64,000 nucleotides of DNA from Kibdelosporangium philippinense (GTDB lineage Bacteria > Actinomycetota > Actinomycetes > Mycobacteriales > Pseudonocardiaceae), in contig NZ_JAJVCN010000001.1 in assembly GCF_021390435.2 (NCBI RefSeq), positions 2,356,001 to 2,420,000 on the forward strand. Direction: 5' to 3'. Each line of letters begins with the position of its first letter. The stretch's first letter is position 1. The notes below the pieces were generated by a model. The model did no database searches. It was not told where the DNA came from and saw nothing but the letters and a program-made list of their open reading frames with translations. The position numbers were made by a program, and so were the translations under genes. Positions 8,283 to 16,706 of the stretch are shown in pieces.

Positions 8283-10097
8283 CTAGGAGGCCGCTGAATT
8301 AGGGTGGTTTGCGGGTTGGTTGTCACCGAGTGATGGCAGGCGAGGACCTGGGCCTTGCTGATTCATGGGTGATGCTGGGCGTTCAGGGAGCCCAGGGCGG
8401 TTGCTCGACGAGGTTCACAATCCCCAAGACTGGGGGTTGGGCCGTGGTTTCCCTCAGGTAGCCAGGGTCCAAGCGCCCGCCGTATGGGTCAGGCCGCGAC
8501 CGATGAGGTTGCGGAGGTTCAAGGCTGCGGTGCGGCGTTTGAGCCAGGCGTTGTTCTTGCCGGTGCCTAGATATCGGAGTTTGAGACGTCGGCCACCGCG
8601 GCTGGCGATCTGGGAGATGACCCGTTCCACGTTGGGGCGGAACGTCCTGTAGCTCTCGCGCAGTTCGGGCTTGTCCGCCCAGTCGCGTCGGGCTTGGCGC
8701 AGCAGGTCATCTCGTGGGTGCAGAACGATTTTACGGCCGGTCTTGGACGTGGTGCACTGTGCACGCAGTGAGCAGGCACGACAGAGAGCGCCAAAGGTGG
8801 CGACCCGGGTCCGGCTGATCGGGCGGGTGATGTCGTTGGGGCAGGTGACCGTGCCCGCTTGCTCGTCCACGGTGAAGTCGTCCACGGTGAAGTCGTCCAC
8901 GGTGAATCCGCCCTCGACCGGAGCCCGCAGCGGCTTGGGCTTGATCACCGCCTCATGCCCGGCATCGTCGATCCCACCGCGTAGATCCCCTGTGCCATAG
9001 GCGGAATCGCCGTACCACGCGCGCTTGCCGTCCTCGGCGTCGAGGAACTCCTCGGCCACAGCGGGGTCGGAGTTCTCCGTGCCGGCGGCCGTGGTCACCT
9101 TCTCGTCGGTGACGATCCCGGTCTCGGGCTCGGCCGCCACGTGCGCCCGATACCCGTCCCGCCGGTTCTCCGGGGACTTGCGGGTATGCCGCGCATCCGG
9201 ATCCACTGTGGACACCACCCGGTCCGGGGCGACCTTGCGGGCGATCCGCCACCGCCCATCAGTGCCGTCACTGCCCTCGGCGGGCTCGACATCCTGACCG
9301 GCGACCAACGCCAGCAACGCCAACGCGAACTCCGCGTCGCCTTCCAGTTCGGTATCGGCCAGCGCCGCCACCAGCGCGTTCGCATCGTTGACCAGCGCGG
9401 AGACCAGCGCGTCCCTGGCGGCCGGGTCGTCCCAGTCGATCCTCGGCTTGTCCGGCCGACTGTAGTCATGGCCGGTACACACCTTCGCGATCTGCCCCGC
9501 CGCGCCGGGCACCTGCCGATCCACCCGCCGGATCGCCGAGATCAGCTGGGTGATGGTGTCCTGGGTGGCGACCGCGTCGGCCAGGATCGTGGAATCCACC
9601 GCCCGCTTGCGGCGGCCACGCAGGATCCCGGTCTCCTCGACGACCGTGCGCACCGCGTCGTTGATCCGATGCGGCCGCCCCGAGGTGGCCAGTCGTTTGC
9701 GCCAGTACACCAGCGTCGAGGGGTCGAATCCCTTGTCGTCCAATGCCATCCCGGTCGCGACCTTCCACCGCAGGTCACACCGGGCCGCCTCAGCGGTCTC
9801 CCGATCCGAGAGATCATGCAGGGTCTGCAACACCAGGATGGAGGCCATCACCGACGCCGGGATCGAGGGCCGTCCCTTGCCCGAGGGGAACAGATCCTCG
9901 AACTCTCCATCGGGGAACAGATTCCGGCGATGCCCGGCCAGGAACGCGAACATGCTCCCCGCCGGGACCAGATGACCGACCAGCGCCTCCGCGTCCAGCA
10001 GCTCCCGATCACCACGCTCCACACCCTGCATGAAACGATTCTCCCAGCTCAAACCCACATCCTGGGGCGACACGCCGATTATTCAGCGGCCTCCTAG
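8283..10097 (-). mobile_element. IS1182-family insertion sequence
   Basis: This 1,815-bp element has perfect 17-bp terminal inverted repeats, CTAGGAGGCCGCTGAAT at 8283-8299 and its complement at 10081-10097. If CTAG is a 4-bp target duplication, the repeats shorten to GAGGCCGCTGAAT. It encodes one intact transposase on the minus strand. About 155 bp of non-coding sequence (8300-8453) lies after the transposase stop, in which I see no gene. It is inserted inside the outer element, so it arrived later. Confidence 0.85.
8454..10073 (-). CDS. IS1182-family transposase
   Basis: The 539-residue protein has the N-terminal DUF772-type domain (SGKGRPSIPASVMASILVLQ) and a DDE nuclease core. Candidate catalytic positions are AVDSTILADAV, WYGDSAYGTG and the ERVISQIASR region. 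A cysteine cluster (CRACSLRAQC) resembles the zinc-binding insert of the family. A 15-bp tandem repeat at about 8868-8907 encodes FTVDD three times. An internal methionine at residue 15 could be the real start. It looks full length and may be active. A promoter is not obvious in the 24 bp between its start and the IS end. Confidence 0.9.
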   Translation of the reverse strand: MSPQDVGLSWENRFMQGVERGDRELLDAEALVGHLVPAGSMFAFLAGHRRNLFPDGEFEDLFPSGKGRPSIPASVMASILVLQTLHDLSDRETAEAARCDLRWKVATGMALDDKGFDPSTLVYWRKRLATSGRPHRINDAVRTVVEETGILRGRRKRAVDSTILADAVATQDTITQLISAIRRVDRQVPGAAGQIAKVCTGHDYSRPDKPRIDWDDPAARDALVSALVNDANALVAALADTELEGDAEFALALLALVAGQDVEPAEGSDGTDGRWRIARKVAPDRVVSTVDPDARHTRKSPENRRDGYRAHVAAEPETGIVTDEKVTTAAGTENSDPAVAEEFLDAEDGKRAWYGDSAYGTGDLRGGIDDAGHEAVIKPKPLRAPVEGGFTVDDFTVDDFTVDEQAGTVTCPNDITRPISRTRVATFGALCRACSLRAQCTTSKTGRKIVLHPRDDLLRQARRDWADKPELRESYRTFRPNVERVISQIASRGGRRLKLRYLGTGKNNAWLKRRTAALNLRNLIGRGLTHTAGAWTLAT

Positions 10098-10230
10098 CCA
10101 GATTTTCCTCTGGGCAGCACCGACCAAAGGCGCCGGTACAACACCGGTACCGGCCCCTTCGTCCGGCACACTCAGCGAAAACCTGGATCCGCCGAATACC
10201 CCAACGACCTTCCGATCGCAACCACTAGTG

Positions 10231-10603
10231 TGATCCGGTTCCGCAAATCCTTGCGGCCATGGACGAATCGGACATCATCTGGCCCGACCTCTGTTGCGTG
10301 GCGCCACGTTTGCGCTCGTGCGTGCGGGATCGTGTTGCCCTGGTGGGTGATGCCGCTCACGCGATGACGCCCGACCTCGGTCAGGGCGCGTGTCAGGCGC
10401 TGGAGGACGGCGCCGTGCTCGGCCGTTGCCTTGCGACAATGACCGACACCGGCGAGGCGCTGCGACGCCACGATTCCTTGCGCCGCAAGGATTTCCAGCG
10501 AATTGCGGCCACCGTGCGGCGGGTCGGCCAGCTGACCATGCGGCCACGGCTGGTCTTTCCGCGTGACACGTTGCTCCGTACCGCCGATCTCGTGATGCGC
10601 TAA
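10231..10603 (+). pseudogene. FAD-dependent monooxygenase remnant, 3' portion
   Basis: This is the C-terminal part of the gene that begins at 7917. From the end of the inserted element the frame reads CDPVPQILAAMDESDIIW. It then carries the conserved second FAD-contact motif RVALVGDAAHAMTPDLGQG, typical of group A aromatic hydroxylases, and ends at a natural stop. An internal ATG at 10259 could in principle start a 114-residue fragment. Such a fragment has no substrate or full FAD domain, so I treat it as non-functional. Confidence 0.8.
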
Positions 10604-10702
10604 GTAATCGCGCCTGGTCCGCTGCCCGTCGTAAGTTCTTCGCAATGCTTTTGTCGTACCCCAGGGGTAGCGTCGTAGGCGATCCGATGAAGGAGCGCAA
10701 AC

Positions 10703-11932
10703 GTGACCATACTGCGAGACACGCCCATCGATGGGCCGGAGTTTCGCCCGCTGCGAGAGCGGGTGGAAGCCGAGGCCTATGTCGCTTCCGTCTGTTTCAA
10801 GCACGGTCCACCGAGACTGACCGGCGTCGAGCTCGAATGGACAGTCCACTACGCCGATGATCCCCAACGCCAACTGAATGCCGAAGTGCTTCGCCAGGCA
10901 CTAGGCGACCACGCGCCACGCACGTTGCGTTCCGACAGTCCCCAGATTTCTTTGCCAGGTGGCTCACCGCTCACCGCCGAGCCCGGCGGTCAGGTCGAGA
11001 TCTCGGCTCAGCCGGAGGATTCCCTGACCACCCTGTACGCCACCGTCACGGCAGACACCGGATATTTGACCGGCCTGCTCGCGGCCCATGGCCTCGTTCT
11101 GGGCACGTCCGCGATCGATCCATATCGGACACCGCAGCGAATCCTCACCGTCCCGCGTTACGCGGCGATGGAGAAGGCGTTCGCTCCGCTGGGTACCGAC
11201 GGCATCACGATGATGTGCAGCACCGCCGGATTCCAAGTGTGCGTGGATGCGGGAGAACGGCAGGATCATGCCGCGCGATGGACCGCCGCGCATGTGCTTG
11301 GCCCGCCGTTGAGCGCGCTGTTCGCCAATTCACCCCAGGTGCTCGGCCGAAGAACCGGCTGGGTGTCCAACAGATTGCGGGCTGTGCTGGGCACTGACCC
11401 GGTCCGGACGTATCCGAGCGATATCAACGGCGACCCGGCGACCAACTGGGCGCGTCGCGTACTGGAGACGCCGTTGTTATGCGTCCGTCGCGACGATGGC
11501 TGTTGGGACGCGCCGCCCGGTGTCACGTTCGCCGACTGGGTCATCGGACGAGCCGACCTCGGCCGTCCGGCGACTATCGCGGACCTGGAGTACCACATCT
11601 CCACCCTGTTCCCGCCTGTCCGGGCGCATGGCTATCTGGAGATCCGGTACATCGACGCGCAGGAAGGCGATCGATGGCTTGCTCCTGCCGCGTTGCTCGT
11701 CGCCCTGCTCAGCAAGGCCAACGAGGTCATCGACATCTGCATGCCGGTTGCGGACCGCTGGCTGACGGCGGCGCGTGACGGGCTGCGTGATCCTGCGCTC
11801 GCTCGTATCGCCGCGCGGGTCGCCGAGCTGGGAATCGGCGAGCTCGGCAGTACCGGGCTGACGCCTGACCTGGCGCAGCGGGTGACCAGCGATATCGAAC
11901 GCAGGCTGCAGGACTGGAGGGACGAGGCATGA
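10703..11932 (+). CDS. egtA: glutamate-cysteine ligase of ergothioneine synthesis
   Basis: The 409-residue protein starts at GTG 10703, seven bases after AAGGAG. It belongs to the actinobacterial glutamate-cysteine ligase family (GCS2-like fold; ITMMCSTAGFQVCVDAG, ANSPQVLGRRTGWVSNR, GYLEIRYIDAQEG). EgtA joins glutamate and cysteine with ATP to give gamma-glutamylcysteine, the sulfur donor for EgtB. The stop overlaps the egtB start by 4 bp, so translation is coupled. A short TACCCC-A-GGGGTA palindrome (10657-10669) lies in the promoter region. The adjacent egtBCD genes make the assignment firm. Confidence 0.93.
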   Translation: MTILRDTPIDGPEFRPLRERVEAEAYVASVCFKHGPPRLTGVELEWTVHYADDPQRQLNAEVLRQALGDHAPRTLRSDSPQISLPGGSPLTAEPGGQVEISAQPEDSLTTLYATVTADTGYLTGLLAAHGLVLGTSAIDPYRTPQRILTVPRYAAMEKAFAPLGTDGITMMCSTAGFQVCVDAGERQDHAARWTAAHVLGPPLSALFANSPQVLGRRTGWVSNRLRAVLGTDPVRTYPSDINGDPATNWARRVLETPLLCVRRDDGCWDAPPGVTFADWVIGRADLGRPATIADLEYHISTLFPPVRAHGYLEIRYIDAQEGDRWLAPAALLVALLSKANEVIDICMPVADRWLTAARDGLRDPALARIAARVAELGIGELGSTGLTPDLAQRVTSDIERRLQDWRDEA

Positions 11933-13260
11933 CCGCGTTCACCGAGCTAGAGACGGAAAAGATGCGCGATCGGGTCGCGCGGCAGCTGGCCCGGTCGCGC
12001 GCCCGCAGTACCGCGCTCACCGACGCGGTGGACGAGCACGACCTGGTCCGTCAGCACTCGAAACTGATGTCCCCGCTGGTATGGGACTTCGCGCACATCG
12101 GCAACCAGGAGGAGCTGTGGCTCGTCCGGGACGTCGGCGGGCGTGAACCGGTCCGGCAAGACATCGATGACATGTACGACGCCTTCCAGAACGCGCGCGC
12201 CGACCGTCCCTCGCTGCCGTTGCTCTCGCCGACCGGGACCCGGTCGTACGTGCAGGAGGTCCGCGACAAGGTGATGGACGTGCTGGCCAGCACGCCGTTG
12301 GAAGGCCGCAAGCTGGTCGAGAACGCGTTCGCGTTCGGCATGATCGTGCAGCACGAGCAGCAGCACAACGAGACCATGCTGGCCACGCACCAGCTGCGAA
12401 CCGGCGATCCGGTGCTGCACGCGCCGTTACCGCCCGCACCGGCAGGCCCGGTGATCAACCAGGAGATCCTGGTGCCAGCAGGCCCTTTCACCATGGGCAC
12501 TTCCGTCGAGCCATGGGCGCTGGACAACGAGCGCCCGGCGCATCAGGTGCATGTGGACGCGTTCGTGATCGACAAGTACCCGGTCACCAACGGGATGTAC
12601 CTGGAATTCATCACGTCTGGCGGTTATGACCAGCTGCGGTGGTGGAGTGAGGAAGGCTGGGCCTACCGGCAGAAAGCCAACCTGACCGCCCCACGGTTCT
12701 GGGTGCGGGACGGGGACCGCTGGCTACGTAACGGTTTCGGTGCGGTTGAGCCGATCGTGCTCGACGAACCCGTTGTGCACGTGTGCTTCTACGAAGCCGA
12801 GGCGTTCGCCGCGTGGGCAGGCAAGCGGTTGCCCACCGAGACGGAGTGGGAGAAGGCCGCGCGGTTCGACCCGGCGACCGGACGATCCCGCAGATACCCG
12901 TGGGGCGACGAGGATCCCGGTCCCGAGCACGCCAACCTCGGCCAGACGCACCTGCGTCCGGCCCGGATCGGTGCGTATCCGCAGGGCGAGTCGGCGTACG
13001 GGGTCGCGCAGATGATCGGTGACGTGTGGGAGTGGACGAGCAGCGATTTCCACGCCTACCCGGGGTTTGTGGCGTTCCCGTACCGCGAGTACTCCGAGGT
13101 GTTCTTCGGCCCGGACTACAAGATGCTGCGCGGTGGCTCGTTCGGCGCGGACGCGGCGGCCTGCCGTGGCACGTTCCGCAACTGGGACTACCCGATCCGC
13201 AGACAGATCTTCAGTGGCTTCCGGCTCGCACGAGATCCCCGGCCTGACGAAACGCGCTGA
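11929..13260 (+). CDS. egtB: hercynine sulfoxide synthase (EgtB)
   Basis: The 443-residue protein has an N-terminal DinB-like helical domain and a C-terminal FGE-sulfatase domain (GDVWEWTSSDF, MLRGGSFGADAAACRGTFRNWDYPIRR split across adjacent stretches). The non-haem iron ligands are visible as H56 (FAHIGNQ) and H142/H146 (QHEQQHNETM). EgtB uses O2 to couple the gamma-glutamylcysteine sulfur to C2 of the hercynine imidazole, forming the sulfoxide. It overlaps egtA by 4 bp, and egtC starts one base after its stop. Length and motifs are those of an intact enzyme. Confidence 0.95.
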   Translation: MTAFTELETEKMRDRVARQLARSRARSTALTDAVDEHDLVRQHSKLMSPLVWDFAHIGNQEELWLVRDVGGREPVRQDIDDMYDAFQNARADRPSLPLLSPTGTRSYVQEVRDKVMDVLASTPLEGRKLVENAFAFGMIVQHEQQHNETMLATHQLRTGDPVLHAPLPPAPAGPVINQEILVPAGPFTMGTSVEPWALDNERPAHQVHVDAFVIDKYPVTNGMYLEFITSGGYDQLRWWSEEGWAYRQKANLTAPRFWVRDGDRWLRNGFGAVEPIVLDEPVVHVCFYEAEAFAAWAGKRLPTETEWEKAARFDPATGRSRRYPWGDEDPGPEHANLGQTHLRPARIGAYPQGESAYGVAQMIGDVWEWTSSDFHAYPGFVAFPYREYSEVFFGPDYKMLRGGSFGADAAACRGTFRNWDYPIRRQIFSGFRLARDPRPDETR

Positions 13261-13261
13261 C

Positions 13262-14050
13262 GTGTGCCGCCATCTGGGTTACCTCGGCCCCGCCGTGTCC
13301 GTGGCGAGCCTGGTCCTCGAGCCGCAGCACTCGTTGCTGCGGCAGAGCTGGGCGCCCGTGGACATGCGTGGCGGCGGCACCATCAACGCCGACGGTTTCG
13401 GTGTCGGGTGGTTCGTTGACGCCCATACCAGTGATGACCGTGCCACCGTGTATCGCCGTGCCAGTCCGATGTGGACCGACACTGCGTTGCCAGGGCTACT
13501 GGGGCCGGTGCAGGCCACCGGAGTGCTTGCGGCCGCGCGCTCAGCGACCGTTGGCATGCCGGTCATCGAGACCGCGGCCGCGCCCTTCACCGACGGCGAG
13601 TGGTTGTTCAGCCACAACGGAGTCGTGCGGGGCTGGCCGTCGTCGATCGCGTCATTGGCGGCGGGCTTGCCCGTCACAGATCTGATGACGCTCGACGCGC
13701 CGACTGACGCCGCTGTGCTGTGGGCGCTTGTCCGTGCCCGGTTGCGGGACGGACAGGATCCCGGCAAAGCCATCGCGGAAACTGTGATCGAGGTCGAGGA
13801 ACTGGCGCCGGACTCCCGTCTCAACCTGATGCTCACCGACGGGCGGACGCTGGTCGCGACCGCCTGGTACCACTCGCTTTCGACGCTGGTCACCGACGAC
13901 GCCGTCGTGATCGCGTCCGAACCGTGGGACAACGATCCACGGTGGACACCCGTCCCGGATCACCACATCGTCACGGCCACGGCAATCCCGTGGCCGCCTT
14001 CACTCGCCGTGCAGCCGCTCGGCGCCCGACCAAAGGGAAACCATGACTGA
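13262..14050 (+). CDS. egtC: gamma-glutamyl hercynylcysteine sulfoxide amidohydrolase (EgtC)
   Basis: The start is the GTG at 13262, because it gives V/M-C-R-H-L: EgtC is an N-terminal-nucleophile class II glutamine amidotransferase-like hydrolase and needs Cys2 after the initiator is removed. The longer open frame upstream lies inside egtB and is not used. The 262-residue protein has the Ntn signature segments NADGFGVGWF and LFSHNGVVRGW. It removes glutamate from the EgtB product in the cytosol. It overlaps egtD by 8 bp. Confidence 0.93.
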   Translation: MCRHLGYLGPAVSVASLVLEPQHSLLRQSWAPVDMRGGGTINADGFGVGWFVDAHTSDDRATVYRRASPMWTDTALPGLLGPVQATGVLAAARSATVGMPVIETAAAPFTDGEWLFSHNGVVRGWPSSIASLAAGLPVTDLMTLDAPTDAAVLWALVRARLRDGQDPGKAIAETVIEVEELAPDSRLNLMLTDGRTLVATAWYHSLSTLVTDDAVVIASEPWDNDPRWTPVPDHHIVTATAIPWPPSLAVQPLGARPKGNHD

Positions 14051-15014
14051 ACCGGTGGTCGACGTCCATCTGGAAGCGGACCACGCCGCCCGCGCGCTCG
14101 CCTCCGACGCGCGGACCGGCCTGGCCGCTTCGCCGAAAACCCTGCCACCCAAATGGTTCTACGACGCCAGGGGCAGTGACCTGTTCGAGCAGATCACCCG
14201 CTTGCCCGAGTACTACCCGACCCGCGCGGAACGGGAGATCCTGGGCGACCGCGCCAGCGAGATCGCCGCGACCAGCAAGGCGCACACCCTCGTCGAACTC
14301 GGCTCAGGCTCGTCGGAGAAAACCCGCCTGCTGCTGGATGCCTTGCGCTCAGCCGGAACCCTGCGCCAGTTCGTGCCATTGGACGTGTCCCGCACAGCCT
14401 TGACGGACGCGGCAGCGGCGTGTGCCGTCGACTACCCAAGCCTGAAGGTGCATGGTGTGGTCGGTGACTTCACCGAGCATTTGGCTTTGCTGCCAGGCGA
14501 AGCGCCCCGAATGGTCGCCTTTCTCGGTGGCACGATCGGAAACCTGCTGCCCGAGGAACGAGCCAAGTTCCTCGGCTCCCTGCGTGACGTCCTCGAACCA
14601 GGGGAGTGGCTGCTACTGGGCACCGACCTGGTGAAGGACGCCGAAACCGTCCGTGTCGCCTACGACGACGCCGCCGGGGTCACGGCCGAGTTCAACCGCA
14701 ACGTCCTGCACGTGCTCAACCGTGAACTCGGCGCCGACTTCGATGTCGACGCCTTCTCTCACATAGCGCTGTGGGATCCGGTGAACGAATGGATCGAGAT
14801 GCGCCTGCGTGCCGAGAAAGCCATGCAGGTCACCGTGCCCGCGCTCGGCATGACGGTGTCCTTCGACGAAGGCGAGGAACTGCACACAGAGATCTCGGCC
14901 AAATTCCGCCGCGAAGGCATAGCGGCTGAGTTGGCCGACACCGGCTTCGAGCTAACCCGCTGGTGGACGGACACCGCAGGCCGATTCGGCCTGTCCCTGT
15001 CCCAAGCCGTCTGA
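14043..15014 (+). CDS. egtD: L-histidine N-alpha-methyltransferase (EgtD)
   Basis: The 323-residue SAM-dependent methyltransferase matches the EgtD family. KWFYDARGSDLFEQITRLPEYYPTRAER-type sequence sits near the N-terminus (residues about 37-64), the SAM-binding ELGSGSSEKT follows, and FLGGTIGNLLPEERA holds the histidine-binding region. It trimethylates histidine to hercynine, the first dedicated step of ergothioneine synthesis. It is last in the operon and is followed directly by a strong terminator hairpin. The usual egtE lyase gene is not next to it. Confidence 0.95.
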   Translation: MTEPVVDVHLEADHAARALASDARTGLAASPKTLPPKWFYDARGSDLFEQITRLPEYYPTRAEREILGDRASEIAATSKAHTLVELGSGSSEKTRLLLDALRSAGTLRQFVPLDVSRTALTDAAAACAVDYPSLKVHGVVGDFTEHLALLPGEAPRMVAFLGGTIGNLLPEERAKFLGSLRDVLEPGEWLLLGTDLVKDAETVRVAYDDAAGVTAEFNRNVLHVLNRELGADFDVDAFSHIALWDPVNEWIEMRLRAEKAMQVTVPALGMTVSFDEGEELHTEISAKFRREGIAAELADTGFELTRWWTDTAGRFGLSLSQAV

Positions 15015-15023
15015 TTCGCCCGG

Positions 15024-15055
15024 GTGGATTGCGGGACAGCTCCCGCAATCCACCA
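15024..15055 (+). terminator. Rho-independent-like terminator after egtD
   Basis: A perfect 14-bp stem, GGTGGATTGCGGGA, pairs with its complement around a CAGC loop. It starts 9 bases after the egtD stop. There is no T tract, which is common in actinobacteria. Confidence 0.8.
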
Positions 15056-15069
15056 GTAGGGTCAGCTGG

Positions 15070-15618
15070 GTGAAATGGTTCCGCCGTCGTGACCAGCGCA
15101 ATCCGTCCGGGCCTTACGACGCCAGCGTCGCGCCGGACGACGGACTCCATCGAATTGACCTGGGATCCGTGCGCGTCCCGGTCGCCGACGGTGTCCAAAT
15201 CCAACTCGAGATGAGCCCTGACCGCACGGAAGTCCGGGCCGTACACCTCCTGACCGACCTCGGCCAGTTCACAATCAGCGCTTTCGCCGCCCCACCTGCC
15301 AGCGGCTTGTGGCCGGAGATCAGCGCCGAACTCGTCAACGACATGCCACCGATGCACTCAGTCCGCACCGAACCCGGCGAATGGGGCCAAGAAGTCGTCG
15401 GCGAGATGGACGAGGCCGTCTTTCGAATCGTCGGCATCGACGGCCCAGGCTGGCTGCTACGCGGCGTTTCCGCAGCTCCACCCCGTTCGTCCGGCAAGGC
15501 CGCTGCCGCCCTCCGAGACACCCTACGCAGGACCATTGTCGTTCGTGGCCACGAGAACCTGCCGGTCCGCACCCCGCTTCCGATCACGCTCCCGGACGAA
15601 ATAGCCCGAAACCTCTAG
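15070..15618 (+). CDS. DUF3710 domain-containing protein
   Basis: This 182-residue acidic protein starts at GTG 15070 (V-K-W-F-R-R-R). It has the conserved actinobacterial DUF3710 core, including GVQIQLEMSPD, VHLLTDLGQFTISAFAAP and GWLLRGVSA. No enzymatic motif or membrane segment is visible and no function is established for the family. The TAG stop (15616-15618) lies within the CTAG that forms the left edge of a hairpin MITE, so its last codon may have been set by that insertion. Confidence 0.85.
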   Translation: MKWFRRRDQRNPSGPYDASVAPDDGLHRIDLGSVRVPVADGVQIQLEMSPDRTEVRAVHLLTDLGQFTISAFAAPPASGLWPEISAELVNDMPPMHSVRTEPGEWGQEVVGEMDEAVFRIVGIDGPGWLLRGVSAAPPRSSGKAAAALRDTLRRTIVVRGHENLPVRTPLPITLPDEIARNL

Positions 15619-15782
15619 TGTCGTGTGATCCTGTTCCCTTTCGCCTTGCTGGGAGATCACATTGTTCCTGGTGGTGACGCCGGGACGTCGGAATACTGGT
15701 TGTCTTTCGGCGTTCCGGCCGGTGCCGCCAGGGACGATTTGAGCCCCAGCAAGGCCAAGGGAACAGGGTCACGCGGCACTAG
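15615..15782. mobile_element. 168-bp CTAG-flanked hairpin MITE
   Basis: The left end CTAGTGTCGTGTGATCCTGT (15615 onward) and the minus-strand reading from 15782, CTAGTGCCGCGTGACCCTGT, match over about 39 bases with three C/T differences and one small gap. Further inside, the two halves remain roughly complementary, so the whole element can fold into one long imperfect hairpin. CTAG at both ends fits a 4-bp target duplication. It carries no gene of its own, but both neighbouring coding regions end inside it. Confidence 0.75.
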
Positions 15783-16586
15783 CCGCCGCACAGCCCCCAA
15801 ACACCGAATGACGGGGTCAGCGGCAGCCATCGCACCGAGCCCCAACGCAAACGCCACCCACGGCCCAGCCGGAACAAGCATCACGGACAAGACGATCACA
15901 AAGACGATGGTCCCGCTAGCCGACGCCAAAGTGCCCTGCATGAGCGCGGCAGCCGCATGACCTCCGTTGGCACGATGCACGGAAGGCGCCATAACAACCA
16001 GAAGCACCGGCAACGCCGACAAAGCACCCGCAAGAACAGGCCCAACCAGCGGCGCGATCGTCGCAAGGGTCAGCACCACCGTGCCTGATACAGCCATCCG
16101 GACCGGCAGATCCCATCGCGACACCCGTGGAGGCGGCGGCTGATCAGCGGAAGCCGCAGCCACCGACTTGGAGGCCATCGGCACCGAGGCATTGAACCCC
16201 TGTGACTTCAATACTGTTGCGCCGACCGCGGTTCCAATCGCGACCCCACTGAGCCACAAACTCTGCGTGACGGCGACAAGCATCTCCGCCGCGGCTCCAC
16301 AGAGGACAGCAATCGCCACCGTCGACACCGGCCGCATTTTCCTTGCCAGGCAAGCATAAACAAGACAGAACGTAACAACCGTCAGTTGCCCCAACGCGGC
16401 ACCATGGGCCGCGTCAGCGGCGACGAGCGGCCCATGTTCCAAGTAGAGCACCACCAGAAAAGGCGCTGTGGTCAAAGGAAGCCCGAGCAGACGGCCGCCG
16501 AACCGAGGGCCGAGCCGCTGCGCGGCGATCGAGGTGAGCAGGATCAACAAAGGAGCGAGGGTCGCTCTGAGCAGGAGAACCTCCAT
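15657..16586 (-). CDS. conserved multi-pass membrane protein with MITE-derived tail
   Basis: This 309-residue protein has about eight or nine hydrophobic segments. A Pro-rich loop (ADQPPPPR) near residue 150 divides it into two halves of similar size, which suggests an ancient duplication or a small transporter fold. I do not recognise the family. The last 41 residues (LVPRDPVPLALLGLKSS...) are encoded entirely by the CTAG-flanked MITE at 15615-15782, beginning exactly at its CTA. The original C-terminus has therefore been replaced. It is divergent from an Lrp-type regulator, a frequent arrangement for exporters of amino acids, but that role is only inferred. Confidence 0.75.
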   Translation of the reverse strand: MEVLLLRATLAPLLILLTSIAAQRLGPRFGGRLLGLPLTTAPFLVVLYLEHGPLVAADAAHGAALGQLTVVTFCLVYACLARKMRPVSTVAIAVLCGAAAEMLVAVTQSLWLSGVAIGTAVGATVLKSQGFNASVPMASKSVAAASADQPPPPRVSRWDLPVRMAVSGTVVLTLATIAPLVGPVLAGALSALPVLLVVMAPSVHRANGGHAAAALMQGTLASASGTIVFVIVLSVMLVPAGPWVAFALGLGAMAAADPVIRCLGAVRRLVPRDPVPLALLGLKSSLAAPAGTPKDNQYSDVPASPPGTM

Positions 16587-16653
16587 ACCTTCGACTCAAA
16601 CACCGATCACGCCGACATTGGCTCGGGATCAGCGGGACAAAACACCCACACGC

Positions 16654-16690
16654 CGAGATAATCTCGCCCAAACACACGTTTGGCCGAGAT
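16654..16690. promoter_or_regulatory. operator-like palindromes between membrane protein and Lrp gene
   Basis: Two palindromes sit side by side: CGAGAT-A-ATCTCG (16654-16666) and CCAAAC-ACAC-GTTTGG (16668-16683). A further CCGAGAT half-site follows. They lie in the 120-bp divergent region and resemble the repeated sites used by Lrp/AsnC regulators. Confidence 0.55.
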
Positions 16691-16706
16691 TTCCTAGAAT
16701 GAGATC

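Larger units (their letters stand above)
8235..10224. mobile_element. outer inverted-repeat element (MITE-like) carrying a nested IS
   Basis: The left end TGGTCACGATCGGAAG (8235-8250) and the right end, read on the minus strand from 10224, TGGTTGCGATCGGAAG, match at 14 of 16 positions. Both ends are flanked by CTAG within a longer shared ACTAGTG (8230-8236 and 10224-10230). Removing one copy plus the element joins the two halves of the monooxygenase in frame. Only about 170 bp belong to this outer element (8235-8282 and 10098-10224), with no gene of its own. The rest is the IS1182-family insertion. It is either a MITE or the shell of a larger IS. Confidence 0.65.

Noticed and set aside
10225..10258. 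A MITE end related to the one at 15615
   Set aside because: CTAGTGTGATCCGGTTCC resembles the 15615 terminus (about 21 of 31 bases), but the same bases read in frame as monooxygenase sequence CDPVPQILAAM, so I regard the likeness as mostly coincidental, though it is worth rechecking.
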